Assembly (NCBI GenBank): GCA_013284265.1
Contig: JABTBR010000006.1
Location: forward strand, 62,001-126,000
DNA: 64,000 nt
Direction of reading: 5' to 3'
Origin: Oxalobacteraceae bacterium
GTDB lineage: Bacteria > Pseudomonadota > Gammaproteobacteria > Burkholderiales > Burkholderiaceae_D
The notes below the pieces were generated by a model, which was not told the DNA's origin, searched no databases, and saw nothing but the letters and a program-made list of their open reading frames with translations. Positions 46,001 through 55,564 of this stretch are shown one piece after another; within the stretch, counting starts at the first letter, position 1, and each line of letters opens with the position of its first letter. Position numbers and translations under genes: made by a program.

Positions 46001-46086
46001 ACCGGCGTGAAATCGTGCTGCATAACATCGGCAATAGCGCGGAAGCCTTCGGCAATGGCTTGCTGAGCATCAGCACGACGGTCTGA
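43003..46086 (+). CDS. DUF6519 protein with beta-helix, last eCIS gene
   Basis: 1027 residues. DUF6519 N-terminus: KADLTRLTFQTDKHYRSVRMQQGRVQLDADWNEQQDI, then beta-sandwich segments (about 300-590). From about 620 a parallel beta-helix is likely (VQAAIDALCELS, GGDLTLQIHGAGRGT, HALDMRDFDIVGVNG, VRLNNLHIGG), interrupted by an about 100-residue helical insert. DUF6519 proteins are common at the 3' end of eCIS operons; they are probably peripheral baseplate or fibre-like. No later gene continues the operon. Confidence 0.82.
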   Translation: MKADLTRLTFQTDKHYRSVRMQQGRVQLDADWNEQQDILNHRIETETVDTLGHAAAPLAAAGFALAAAGKNLSISAGRLYVEGLLCENAAQVSVTTQPDFPSNASPILPAGATLIPLPPANSTAKNTIVVYNGAGAAIDPPDGVYLAYLEVWQRHLTALEDTQIREVALGGPDTTTREKTVWQVKLLRAGDPGTGLNCASAVAAWDALIAAPTGKLAARAQPTAPPSGPCELSPEAGYRGLENQLYRVEIHDDGSEASPRFKWSRNNGFLETRVLKWLNNPAIDQCEVASIGKDAYLAITPGCWLEFFDDTHELLGRSGTLVKVLKTAGNVVTLDLATKTGSLDEALFKVNPRVRVWENFAALVPAAVGDATGWVTLESGIQVKFAPGSYRVGDYWTIPARTASAAIEWPQDGMAPRFVAPQGVLRAFCRLALAGVAAGVWATPTDCRNLFPALSELRNLFYVGGDGQQILPDFVNAAANTLPSPLEVGVFNGQFPVANAQVRFSATHGSLPNGTLVDIATTGPDGIASIAWTLDPNQLDQKVEASLLLYGAAPAGRYNHIHFSARLARAKEVSYDPSACAELSEMGAITVQAAIDALCELSHKKQGGGCCVTVGKDGQYPALDVALQELRDKDIRRICVCLMPGVTVWEGRFDPRAGGDLTLQIHGAGRGTRIELQGPPMDLGDLHALDMRDFDIVGVNGPATVWVRSAQEVRLNNLHIGGMTVAGASLLRLTECREISIEACQLLAYSDKAMQVHGKVLTNIPSLAPFKAALENGGGAIVLPIDATVLADMAAYNQSQRKKLGAEIQRFIRESAGEEGMLEILSELADTAQAFIRNASTTQLAVRLEELRAALRVVSGSFALMLGDTDALTLLADNLIQGRISLNGESVDDTSIEADSMKALEHRLAAGDNQLAGSGQLRLRNNLLREIRYGAEWWRTIPTSDRIDCYDNVVLEANRIAGPPSQLIALEQAWMANVLRTQRSVGWFFAIQAKYIGNLDRREIVLHNIGNSAEAFGNGLLSISTTV

Positions 46087-46285
46087 GCCTTGCCAGCCGG
46101 GAAACGCAGGGGATGGCGCAATTGCGCGCAGGGTTCGTCGGGCTGAGGCTATACTCGTGAAAGTTGTTGCGTTTTATTAATCTTTTGCAGAACGCACTTT
46201 CATGCTGTAATTTGCCGGACGGCGATGATAAGATCGCCCGACTGCCAGCGTGCGCCGCTGGCGCAGGATTACCCGACCCTAGCCC

Positions 46286-49200
46286 ATGAACAGTGATGCC
46301 ACGACGATCAGCCGCGCGCCCTCGGGATTGAAATTCCGGCTGTCCACGCTGGTCGTGCTGCTGGTGCTGCTGGCCACCGTGGCCGTCACCTATGTGTCGC
46401 TGCAGCTGGCCGAACGCGATATGACGGCCGTCATCGGCAAGCAGCAATATGACTCCCTGTGCGGCGCCGCCGCCTATATCGACGAGCATCTGCGCGCCAA
46501 GCAGACCATGCTCGGCGCGCTGGCCGAATCGCTGCCGCCGTCGGCCGCGTCCGACCCGGCCGCGCTGCAGGCGCTGCTGCAGGCGCGCACGCTGGTGCGC
46601 GGCGAATTCCGTGGCCTGGCCGCGCTCGACCGCAACGGCGAGGTGCTGGCCGTGGCGGATGCGCCCGCGGGGGCCACGCGCGCCAATGTGCGCGAGCGGC
46701 CTTACTTTGCGATGACGCTAGCGGGCAGGAAGGGACTGATCTCGGCCCCGATCAAGGGCCTCAGCAGCGGGCGGCCGCTGGTGGTGGTGACCGCGCCGGT
46801 GCTCGACGCCCGGGGCGAGGTGGTGCTGGTGCTGACCGGCGTGATCAATCTGCTGCAATCGAAGCTGCTCGAACCGCTGGGTGATCTGCAGCCCGGCCGC
46901 AGCGGCTATATCTTCATCATGGCGCCGGACGGCCGCCTGATCAGTCACCCGGACAAGAGCCGCATATTGGAACAGGTCGCGCCGGCCAGTTCGGCCATGC
47001 GCGTGGCGCTGAGCGACTTCAATGGCTGGCGCCAGGCCGAGGAGCAGGGCGGCAGTCCCGGCATCTACGCCTATAAACACCTGGCCACCACGGGCTGGCT
47101 GGTGGCCAGCCGCTTTCCGGTGGACGAGGCGCTCGGGCCGTTGATCGGCCAGCGCCGCGAGGTGACGGCGGCGGTGGCGCTGGTCGCGCTGATCGCTGGG
47201 CTGGTGGCCTGGTTCGGCGCGCGCCGCCTGTTGCAGCCGCTGGAGCTGCTGCGCCAGCACATCGCCGATATCCGCAGCAGCGGCGCGAACATCGCCGGCC
47301 TGCAGCTGCAGCGCAACGATGAAATCGGAGAACTCGGCGGCGCCTTCTTCCACCTGACCGCCGAACGCGAACAGGCGCAGGCGCGCACCCGCGACAGCGA
47401 GCAACTGATACGCACCATCCTCGATCGCGCGCCGGACGCCTTTGTCAGTTGCGACAGCAAGGGTATCGTGCAGGAGTGGAATTCCCAGGCCGAACAGATG
47501 TTCGGCTGGCGCCGCGAGGAAGTGCTGGGACGCGATATCGCCGAGGTGATCATTCCCGAACGGATGCGCGCCGGCCACCACGCCGGCATGTTCGGTTTTG
47601 CCCGCACCGGCAGCGGCAACATCATCAACACGCGGGTGCGGGTGCCGGCCCGGCACCGCGACGGCCACGAGATCCCGGTCGAGCTGTCGGTCGGCTCGCT
47701 GCGCACCGATGCCGGTTATCTGGCTACCGCCTTTATCCATGACGTGTCCGAGCGCCTTGCCTACGAGGAGCGCATCGCCGCGCGCGAAAAGCATATCCGC
47801 ATGATCGCCGACCACCTGCCGGCGCTGATCGCCTATCTGGACGCGGAGGCGCGCTTCCAGTTCAGTAATAGCCATTTCAGGCCGGTCTGGGGCATCGATC
47901 CGGCCAGCATGCTGGGCAAGACCGCGGCGGAAGCCTTCGGCGCGGTGGCCACGCCATGGATGGCCGATTTGCAGCAGGCGCTGCGCGGCCAGACCCTGCA
48001 CTATGAACGCGAGACGCTGCGCGACGGCCGCACCGCCCACCTGATGATGGACCTGATTCCCGACATCGGCCAGGACGGGGCGGTGCGCGGTGTTTACTTG
48101 ATGGGCATGGACATCACCGAGCGCAAGAACGCGGAGCTGCGCCAGGCCGCCAGCGAGCAGCGCGCCGAGGCGGCCAGCCGCGCCAAGAGCGAGTTCGTGG
48201 CCAATATGAGCCATGAGATCCGCACGCCGATGAACGCGGTGCTGGGCCTGGCCCACCTGCTGGGCAATACCGAACTGACCGCGGCGCAGCGCAAGTACCT
48301 GGAGATGATACTCGCGTCGGGCAATAATCTGCTGCGCATCCTGAACGATATCCTGGATTTTTCCAAGATCGAGGCGGGGCGCATGGAATTGTCGCCGGTC
48401 GATTTCCGGCTCAGCGACGTGCTCAACGCGATCTCCACCGTGATGACGCTCGACGCCGGCGCCAAGCAGCTGGCGCTGACGCTGGAGGTGGCGCCCGACG
48501 TGCCGCAGGCCCTGCACGGCGATGGCATGCGCCTGCAGCAGGTGCTGACCAATCTGGTGTCGAACGCGATCAAATTCACCGAGCGCGGCGAGGTGGAGGT
48601 GCGGGTGCGGCTGGAGGATCAGGACGAACCGCGCAGCGGCGAGGCCAGTCTGCGCTTCATCGTGCGCGACACCGGCATCGGCATCACGCCGGAGCAGGCC
48701 GCGCGCCTGTTCTCGCCGTTTACCCAGGCAGATACCTCGACCACGCGGCGTTTCGGCGGCACCGGGCTGGGACTGGCCATCAGCCGCCAGCTGGCCACGC
48801 TGATGGGCGGCCGGCTGGCGATGCACAGCGTGACGGGGCAGGGCAGCGAATTCGCGCTGACCGTGCCGCTGCGGGTGCGCGAAGTCAGCGGCGCGGAGGC
48901 CGGCGGGCCCCAGGATGGCGCGGTGCGGCTGGACCGCCACCGCCTGCTGCTGGTGGAGGACAATCTGCTGAACCAGGTGGTGGCGCGCGGCGTGCTCGAA
49001 CATGCGGGGGCGCACGTGACGGTGGTCAGCAACGGCCGCGAGGCGGTCGACCTGCTGAGCAGCCAGCCCGACTGCGTGGATCTGGTGCTGATGGATGTGC
49101 AGATGCCGGTGATGGATGGCATGGAGGCGACCCGCCTGATTCGCGCCGAACTGGGCCTGACCCTGCCCATCCTGGCGATGACGGCCGGGGTGATGGAAAG

Positions 49201-49300
49201 CGAGCGCGAAAGCTGCCGTGCCGCCGGCATGAATGACTTCATCGGCAAGCCGCTCGATGTGCCGCAAATGCTGGACGCGATACGGCGTCATGCTGTGTGA
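46286..49300 (+). CDS. Cache-domain hybrid sensor histidine kinase
   Basis: 1004 residues. Helix about 18-40, an extracellular dCache sensor (about 45-285, with RNVRERPYFAMTLAG-type and YIFIMAPDGRLISHPDKS blocks), helix about 293-312, HAMP-like linker. Two PAS domains follow (about 375-500 and 505-625). HisKA has NMSHEIRTPMN with His643, then HATPase (NLVSNAIKF, DTGIGI, GTGLGLAIS) and a receiver with Asp937 in LMDVQMPVMDG. A small-molecule ligand is expected for Cache. Cognate output genes are not obvious; it lies between the eCIS and urease loci and could sense extracellular amines or acids. Confidence 0.92.
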   Translation: MNSDATTISRAPSGLKFRLSTLVVLLVLLATVAVTYVSLQLAERDMTAVIGKQQYDSLCGAAAYIDEHLRAKQTMLGALAESLPPSAASDPAALQALLQARTLVRGEFRGLAALDRNGEVLAVADAPAGATRANVRERPYFAMTLAGRKGLISAPIKGLSSGRPLVVVTAPVLDARGEVVLVLTGVINLLQSKLLEPLGDLQPGRSGYIFIMAPDGRLISHPDKSRILEQVAPASSAMRVALSDFNGWRQAEEQGGSPGIYAYKHLATTGWLVASRFPVDEALGPLIGQRREVTAAVALVALIAGLVAWFGARRLLQPLELLRQHIADIRSSGANIAGLQLQRNDEIGELGGAFFHLTAEREQAQARTRDSEQLIRTILDRAPDAFVSCDSKGIVQEWNSQAEQMFGWRREEVLGRDIAEVIIPERMRAGHHAGMFGFARTGSGNIINTRVRVPARHRDGHEIPVELSVGSLRTDAGYLATAFIHDVSERLAYEERIAAREKHIRMIADHLPALIAYLDAEARFQFSNSHFRPVWGIDPASMLGKTAAEAFGAVATPWMADLQQALRGQTLHYERETLRDGRTAHLMMDLIPDIGQDGAVRGVYLMGMDITERKNAELRQAASEQRAEAASRAKSEFVANMSHEIRTPMNAVLGLAHLLGNTELTAAQRKYLEMILASGNNLLRILNDILDFSKIEAGRMELSPVDFRLSDVLNAISTVMTLDAGAKQLALTLEVAPDVPQALHGDGMRLQQVLTNLVSNAIKFTERGEVEVRVRLEDQDEPRSGEASLRFIVRDTGIGITPEQAARLFSPFTQADTSTTRRFGGTGLGLAISRQLATLMGGRLAMHSVTGQGSEFALTVPLRVREVSGAEAGGPQDGAVRLDRHRLLLVEDNLLNQVVARGVLEHAGAHVTVVSNGREAVDLLSSQPDCVDLVLMDVQMPVMDGMEATRLIRAELGLTLPILAMTAGVMESERESCRAAGMNDFIGKPLDVPQMLDAIRRHAV

Positions 49301-49316
49301 GAATTGTTTTGGTTTT

Positions 49317-49333
49317 TGCACCATCACGGTGCA
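49317..49333. promoter_or_regulatory. NtrC-type enhancer site of urease operon
   Basis: TGCACC-ATCAC-GGTGCA is a perfect inverted repeat and an exact match to the NtrC consensus (TGCACC-N5-GGTGCA). It is centred about 93 bases upstream of the predicted sigma-54 start. A weaker second site (TGCCGC-N5-GGTGCG, 49335-49351) follows 18 bases later, giving room for cooperative binding. Confidence 0.85.
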
Positions 49334-49390
49334 TTGCCGCAGTTTGGTGCGGCCAACCCTGTTCAGGATAGTGAAACGCTAGCCCTGGCG

Positions 49391-49407
49391 TTGGCACGGG
49401 GTTTGCT
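49391..49407 (+). promoter_or_regulatory. Sigma-54 promoter of ureDABCEFG
   Basis: TTGGCACG-GGGT-TTGCT matches the -24/-12 consensus, with GG and GC at the required spacing. Transcription would start near 49418, about 20 bases before the preferred ureD start. With the NtrC site this predicts induction when nitrogen is limiting. Confidence 0.85.
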
Positions 49408-49438
49408 TATACGTAGGGTCACCACCTGGATCATCCCT

Positions 49439-50296
49439 ATGCCCGATTGCACCGCAGCGCACACCACTCCTCCCGGCCAAAGTGCCTGGCAGGCCAGGCT
49501 CGCGCTCAAATTCGCAAACGATTGCGGCACCACCCGGCTGCTGGATAAATCCCATTTCGGCCCCTTGCGGGTGCAGAAGGCGCTGTACCCGGAAGGAACC
49601 AACCCCTGCCACGCCATCATCGTCCATCCGCCGGGCGGGGTGGTGGGCGGCGACCAGTTGGCCATCGATGTGCAGGTGGGGGCCGGCGCCCAGGCTTTCC
49701 TGAGCACGCCGGGCGCGGCCAAGTGGTACAAGGCCAATGGCAAGGTCTCGCGCCAGCAGTTGCGCATCGCGCTGGAGGCCGGCGCGGCGCTCGAATGGCT
49801 GCCGCAGGAAACCATCTTCTTCAATCATGCCGATGTGGTGCTGGAGCAGCAGATCGACATGGCGGCCGACGCCACTTACATCGGCTGCGAAATCCTGTGC
49901 ATGGGCCGGCGCGCCTCCGGCGAAACTTTCGACGCCGGCAAGGTCAGTCAGCGCACCCGGATTCGCCGTGGCGGAAAATTGCTGTGGTGGGAGCAGGGCG
50001 CCTTGCTGGGCGGCCAGTTGGCCAGTCCCCTGAACCTGAACCGCCATAGCGTGTGCGCCACCCTGATCGCCGTGGGCGCGACCGTGCCCGCCGCCACGCT
50101 GGCCGCGCTGCGTGAAGAACTGGGGCCCGATGCCGCGCGCAGCTGTGGTCTGACGCAAATGCGCGGCGTGCTGGTGGCGCGCCATCTGGGCGACGACAGC
50201 GAAGCCGCCCGCCATCTGATGCTGACCGTGTGGCGCCACCTGCGCCCGCAACTGCTGGGCCGCGCGGCCGTGGTGCCGCGCATCTGGCAAACCTGA
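49439..50296 (+). CDS. ureD: Urease accessory protein UreD
   Basis: 285 residues from the ATG at 49439. An open frame extends to 49304, but it would include the sigma-54 promoter, so the downstream ATG is chosen. Family motifs are [32 protein letters not shown] and [13 protein letters not shown]. UreD (UreH) binds apo-urease and, with UreF and UreG, forms the activation complex that delivers nickel and CO2. Confidence 0.95.
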   Translation: MPDCTAAHTTPPGQSAWQARLALKFANDCGTTRLLDKSHFGPLRVQKALYPEGTNPCHAIIVHPPGGVVGGDQLAIDVQVGAGAQAFLSTPGAAKWYKANGKVSRQQLRIALEAGAALEWLPQETIFFNHADVVLEQQIDMAADATYIGCEILCMGRRASGETFDAGKVSQRTRIRRGGKLLWWEQGALLGGQLASPLNLNRHSVCATLIAVGATVPAATLAALREELGPDAARSCGLTQMRGVLVARHLGDDSEAARHLMLTVWRHLRPQLLGRAAVVPRIWQT

Positions 50297-50307
50297 ATGG
50301 AACCCCA

Positions 50308-50610
50308 ATGGACCTGACTCCCCGCGAAAAAGACAAGCTGCTGATTTTTACCGCCGCGCTGCTGGCCGAACGCCGCAAGGCGCGCGGTCTCAAGCTCAAC
50401 TACCCGGAGGCGGTGGCGCTGATCAGCGCCGCCATCATGGAAGGCGCGCGCGATGGCCGCACCGTGGCCGAACTGATGTCGGAAGGCGCAAAGATTTTGA
50501 GCCGGGCCGACGTCATGGACGGCATCGCCGAAATGATCCCGGACATCCAGGTGGAGGCCACCTTCCCGGACGGGACCAAGCTGGTGACGGTGCATCATCC
50601 GATTCCATGA
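50308..50610 (+). CDS. ureA: Urease subunit gamma
   Basis: 100 residues from the ATG at 50308, 11 bases after ure[38 protein letters not shown] and [28 protein letters not shown] are the UreA sequence. It is a small structural subunit of the bacterial (alpha-beta-gamma)3 urease. Confidence 0.97.
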   Translation: MDLTPREKDKLLIFTAALLAERRKARGLKLNYPEAVALISAAIMEGARDGRTVAELMSEGAKILSRADVMDGIAEMIPDIQVEATFPDGTKLVTVHHPIP

Positions 50611-50876
50611 ACACATCCAGCGTGAAGATTGCTGACTTTGCGGGCCGGCGGCTGCGGCTTGAACCCACGGCAAAGAGCCGGGGTCTGACCCTGGGGTCCG
50701 GAGAGGGGCTGCGCCCCGCCTGTCCCGATGGGACAGGCCCCCAGGGTTACGCCCTGGGTTTTATCGACTGCGTCGCGCTACCGCGCCGACGCAGCCAAAC
50801 GAACGCACCGGCAGCCCACGCGGCCGCTGGCGCCCGAGCTTTTCATTGTATTACCCAGTATTGAACGGAGACCATC
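50611..50876. repeat. Palindromic repeat region between ureA and ureB
   Basis: A 266-base gap where other urease operons have almost none. It holds 'ACCCACGGCAAAGAGCCGGGG' type sequence (50663-50683), a GGGGTCTGACCC arm (50680-50691), GGGGCTGCGCCCC at 50705-50717, and a hairpin GCCTGTCCC-GAT-GGGACAGGC (50718-50738), followed by CCAGGG/CCCTGG. The first part is repeated after the urease operon (55470-55551). Several stable stem-loops probably affect ureA-ureB readthrough or mRNA stability. An 85-codon frame across it is not a gene. Confidence 0.8.
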
Positions 50877-51203
50877 ATGACCCCAGGCGAATATCTACTC
50901 GAAGAAGGCGAAATCGGCCTCAATGTCGGGCGCGAAACGGCGTCCGTGACCGTGCACAATCGCGGCGACCGGCCGATCCAGGTCGGTTCGCACTTCCATT
51001 TTTTCGAAGTCAATCCGGCCCTGCATTTCGAGCGCTGGCGTGCCTATGGCATGCGCCTGAATATCGCGGCCGGCACCGCCGTGCGCTTCGAGCCGGGCCA
51101 GCAGCGCACCATCGAGCTGGTCAAGCTGGCCGGCGAACAGAAGGTGTTCGGCTTTAACGGCGCCGTCAACGGCAAACTGCAGGCCAACCCACCCAAAGGC
51201 TGA
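50877..51203 (+). CDS. ureB: Urease subunit beta
   Basis: 108 residues, with GGAGA seven bases before the [40 protein letters not shown] and the [17 protein letters not shown] block are UreB. It forms part of the trimeric core with UreA and UreC. One base separates it from ureC. Confidence 0.97.
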   Translation: MTPGEYLLEEGEIGLNVGRETASVTVHNRGDRPIQVGSHFHFFEVNPALHFERWRAYGMRLNIAAGTAVRFEPGQQRTIELVKLAGEQKVFGFNGAVNGKLQANPPKG

Positions 51204-51204
51204 C

Positions 51205-52905
<1,701 letters not shown>

Positions 52906-52915
52906 GTTGAATATC

Positions 52916-53425
52916 ATGTTGACACTGCATACCAAGATCGACCACGCCGACACCATCGCCGCGCAACTGGTGCTGCCTTACGAGCTGCGCGAAAAATGCC
53001 GCCTGCGCGCCATCCTGAGTACCGGCGAGGACGTGGCCGTATTCACCGTGCGCGGCACGGTGCTGCGCGACGGCGACCTGCTGACGGGCGAGGACAGGCG
53101 CGTGGTGCAGGTGGTGGCCGCGCCGGAAGCGACCTACAAGGTCACTTGCGCCGACGCCCACAGCTTGCTGCGCTGCGCTTTCCACCTGGGGAACCGTCAT
53201 ACGCAAGCCCACGTGGGTGATGGCTTCCTGCGCATCCGCGCCGATCCGGTGCTGCGCGACATGCTGGCCGGCCTGGGCGCGCAGGTGGAGGCCGAGCAGG
53301 CCCCCTTCGAGCCGGAATCGGGCGCTTACGGCGGCGGCCATGGCCACCATGGCGACGACGGCCACCATCCATTGGCGCCGATTCCGCTGCGCCAGCGCAT
53401 CCACCGTCCCGGCGACGCCGCCTGA
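52916..53425 (+). CDS. ureE: Urease accessory protein UreE
   Basis: 169 residues from the ATG at 52916; a longer in-frame reading would lie inside ureC. RRVVQVVAAPEATYKV and AFHLGNRHTQAHV are UreE signatures. The C-terminal tail is His-rich (HGHHGDDGHH), typical of nickel-storing UreE metallochaperones. Its stop shares one base with the ureF start. Confidence 0.95.
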   Translation: MLTLHTKIDHADTIAAQLVLPYELREKCRLRAILSTGEDVAVFTVRGTVLRDGDLLTGEDRRVVQVVAAPEATYKVTCADAHSLLRCAFHLGNRHTQAHVGDGFLRIRADPVLRDMLAGLGAQVEAEQAPFEPESGAYGGGHGHHGDDGHHPLAPIPLRQRIHRPGDAA

Positions 53426-54105
53426 TGCAGGCCGCCGCGCTGCTGCATCTGCTGCAGTTCGCCAGTCCGGCGCTGCCGATCGGCGCCTACAGCTATTCGC
53501 AGGGGCTGGAGACGGCACTGGAACGCGGCATCGTGCGCGATGCGGAGACGGCGCGCAGCTGGATCGTCCAGCATCTGCACGAGGTGGTGGCGCAATGGGA
53601 AGCGCCCGTGTGCTGGCGCCTGATGCGCGCCTTTGCCGCGCGCGATGTCCAGGCCGTGGCGGAATGGAGCGAGCGTTTCATCGCCTCGCGCGACAGTGCC
53701 GAATTCCGCGCCGAGACCATCCAGATGGGCTTTTCGCTGACCCGGCTGATCGCCGAGCTGGGCATCGCCGAGCCGGCCATGCTGGCGCTGCTGCAGGAGG
53801 CGCCGGAAGTGGCGCTGCCCACCGCCTTTGCCTGCGCCGTCGATGCGCTGGCCATTCCGCACGAGGCGGCGCTGCTGGCCATGCTGTTCGCCTGGGCCGA
53901 GAACCAGGTGCTGGTGTGTGTGAAATCCGTGCCGCTGGGGCAGGTGGCGGGCCAGCGCCTGCTGCTGTCGCTGCGGCCCGAACTGGAGGCAGCCGCGCGC
54001 CATGCGCAGACGGTTGCCGATGACGATATGTCCAACTGGTCACCCGGCCTGTCGCTGCTGGCTATGCAGCACGAAGTGCAGTACAGCCGGCTGTACCGAT
54101 CCTGA
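53425..54105 (+). CDS. ureF: Urease accessory protein UreF
   Basis: 226 residues. [30 protein letters not shown] and [13 protein letters not shown] are UreF. It bridges the apo-urease/UreD complex with UreG and gates GTP hydrolysis for nickel insertion. Starts on the last base of ureE. Confidence 0.95.
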   Translation: MQAAALLHLLQFASPALPIGAYSYSQGLETALERGIVRDAETARSWIVQHLHEVVAQWEAPVCWRLMRAFAARDVQAVAEWSERFIASRDSAEFRAETIQMGFSLTRLIAELGIAEPAMLALLQEAPEVALPTAFACAVDALAIPHEAALLAMLFAWAENQVLVCVKSVPLGQVAGQRLLLSLRPELEAAARHAQTVADDDMSNWSPGLSLLAMQHEVQYSRLYRS

Positions 54106-54118
54106 GAAAGAAACGATC

Positions 54119-54778
54119 ATGAATCCCATTCATCCCGCAACAACGTCGAACCCGCTGCGCGTGGGCATAGGCGGCCCGGTCGGCTCCGGCAAGACCGCGC
54201 TGTGCGAAATGCTGTGCAAGGGCATGCGCGACCATTACGACATGGCCGTGATCACCAACGACATCTACACCAAGGAAGACATGGAGATCCTGCTGCGCGC
54301 CGATGCGCTGCCGGCCGAACGCTTGATGGGTGTGGAGACGGGCGGCTGTCCGCACACGGCGATCCGCGAGGATGCCTCGATCAATCTGGAAGCGATCGCG
54401 CGCATGCAGGCCGATTTCCCCAACCTCGACCTGATCCTGGTGGAGTCGGGCGGCGACAACCTGGCCGCCACCTTCAGTCCCGAGCTGTCGGACCTGACCA
54501 TCTATGTGATCGATGTGGCCGGCGGCGAGAAGATCCCGCGCAAGGGCGGCCCGGGCATCACCCGTTCCGATCTGCTGATCATCAACAAGACCGATCTGGC
54601 GCCGCATGTGGGCGCCAACCTGGACATCATGGCCAGCGACGCCAAGCGTATGCGCGGCGAGCGGCCCTTCATCTTCACCAATCTGCGCAGCGGCGACGGC
54701 GTGGCCGGCGTGATTGACTTCATCCGGGAACAGGGCCTGCTGGGCCAGGCCCCTACTTTTGCCAGGGAGGCTACATGA
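54119..54778 (+). CDS. ureG: Urease accessory GTPase UreG
   Basis: 219 residues from the ATG at 54119; longer in-frame readings fall inside ureF. P-loop GPVGSGKT at residues 19-26, [32 protein letters not shown] and the NKTD guanine motif are all present. It hydrolyses GTP to drive nickel-site assembly. Confidence 0.97.
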   Translation: MNPIHPATTSNPLRVGIGGPVGSGKTALCEMLCKGMRDHYDMAVITNDIYTKEDMEILLRADALPAERLMGVETGGCPHTAIREDASINLEAIARMQADFPNLDLILVESGGDNLAATFSPELSDLTIYVIDVAGGEKIPRKGGPGITRSDLLIINKTDLAPHVGANLDIMASDAKRMRGERPFIFTNLRSGDGVAGVIDFIREQGLLGQAPTFAREAT

Positions 54779-55440
54779 AACGAGATAAAAATATCGTAAG
54801 CGGCATCGTCACCAGTGTCGATGGCGGCCAGGCAAGTGGCGGAATCCGCGGCGTCGTCGGCACTCGCGTCGCCACTGGAGCCAGCGCCCGCCTTGTCACC
54901 GGCGCGTTCGCGCTGGCCTGTGCGTTGACCGCCATCCCCGCTGCGGCGCATGTGCAGGCCGGAGCGCACGCGCATGGCTTCCTCGACGGCCTGCTGCATC
55001 CGCTGACCGGGATCGATCATTTTCTGGCGCTGGCGGCTGTGGGGGTGTGGAGTGTGCGCCAGCCACAGGCGCGCGGCTTGCCGGCCGTGTTCATGGCGGC
55101 GCTGCTGCTGGGCGTACTTGGTGGCGTGGCGGGCTTGCAGGTGCCGGGGCTGGAGCTGGGGATCGCGCTGACGGTGGCCGCGCTGGGCTGCATGGTGGCC
55201 CTGGCGGCGCGCCTGCCGAAGGCGGCTGGCGCGGCGATGGTGGCCGCCTTCGCCTTCCTGCACGGGAATGCGCATGGCCATGAGTTGCCAGCGGTGGCCA
55301 GCACGGCTGGCATGCTGCTCGCGTCGGCGCTGGTGATGGCTGGTGCGCGCATGCTGGGCCGGGTCGGCCCGGATGTCGTGAGTCGCGCCTTGGGGGTGAT
55401 GATCGCCAGTGCTGGCCTGTGGCTGATGGGGCTGAACTAA
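54775..55440 (+). CDS. HupE/UreJ family nickel permease-like protein
   Basis: 221 residues, overlapping ureG by four bases. About six membrane helices. [18 protein letters not shown] and [14 protein letters not shown] are the HupE/UreJ His-containing motifs thought to bind or pass nickel. The N-terminal about 45 residues before the hydrophobic signal-like segment are an unusual polar extension; the real start could be internal, but no better ATG is seen. Serves urease as nickel or ammonia transporter (inference). Confidence 0.88.
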   Translation: MKRDKNIVSGIVTSVDGGQASGGIRGVVGTRVATGASARLVTGAFALACALTAIPAAAHVQAGAHAHGFLDGLLHPLTGIDHFLALAAVGVWSVRQPQARGLPAVFMAALLLGVLGGVAGLQVPGLELGIALTVAALGCMVALAARLPKAAGAAMVAAFAFLHGNAHGHELPAVASTAGMLLASALVMAGARMLGRVGPDVVSRALGVMIASAGLWLMGLN

Positions 55441-55564
55441 GCGCGCTGGAGACTTAGAACCCAAGGCAAAGAGCCGGGGAATGCCTTAGAACCCACGGCA
55501 AAGAGCCGGGGTCTGACCCGCCGGGTCAGACCCCAGGGTTGCGCCGTGGGTTTACAAACAAAAG
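55441..55564. repeat. Palindromic repeat element after urease operon
   Basis: Two tandem starts of the 'CAAAGAGCCGGGG' repeat (near 55467 and 55498) lead to a perfect hairpin: GGGGTCTGACCC (55508-55519), GCC, GGGTCAGACCCC (55523-55534). An outer stem, ACCCACGGC (55491-55499) with GCCGTGGGT (55543-55551), encloses it. The core is shared with the ureA-ureB gap. It lies between two convergent genes and likely ends transcription from both sides. Confidence 0.8.

Noticed and set aside
41407..46023. 1538-codon open frame on the minus strand across the gpI-like and DUF6519 genes
   Set aside because: It is antisense to clearly recognisable eCIS genes; its His/Gln/Arg/Ala-rich product is the usual shadow of GC-rich coding DNA.
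20061..46086. Prophage or type VI secretion system
   Set aside because: No capsid, terminase, portal, lysis or integrase genes; no TssB/C, TssJLM or ClpV. The ATPase is of the Afp15 type, and DUF4255 and DUF4157 are eCIS markers.
46087..46285. Terminator after the eCIS operon
   Set aside because: Only a short GCGCAATTGCGC palindrome is present, with no T-run; not enough to call.
50607..50864. 85-codon frame between ureA and ureB
   Set aside because: It runs through palindromic repeat DNA, overlaps the ureA stop and has no family match.
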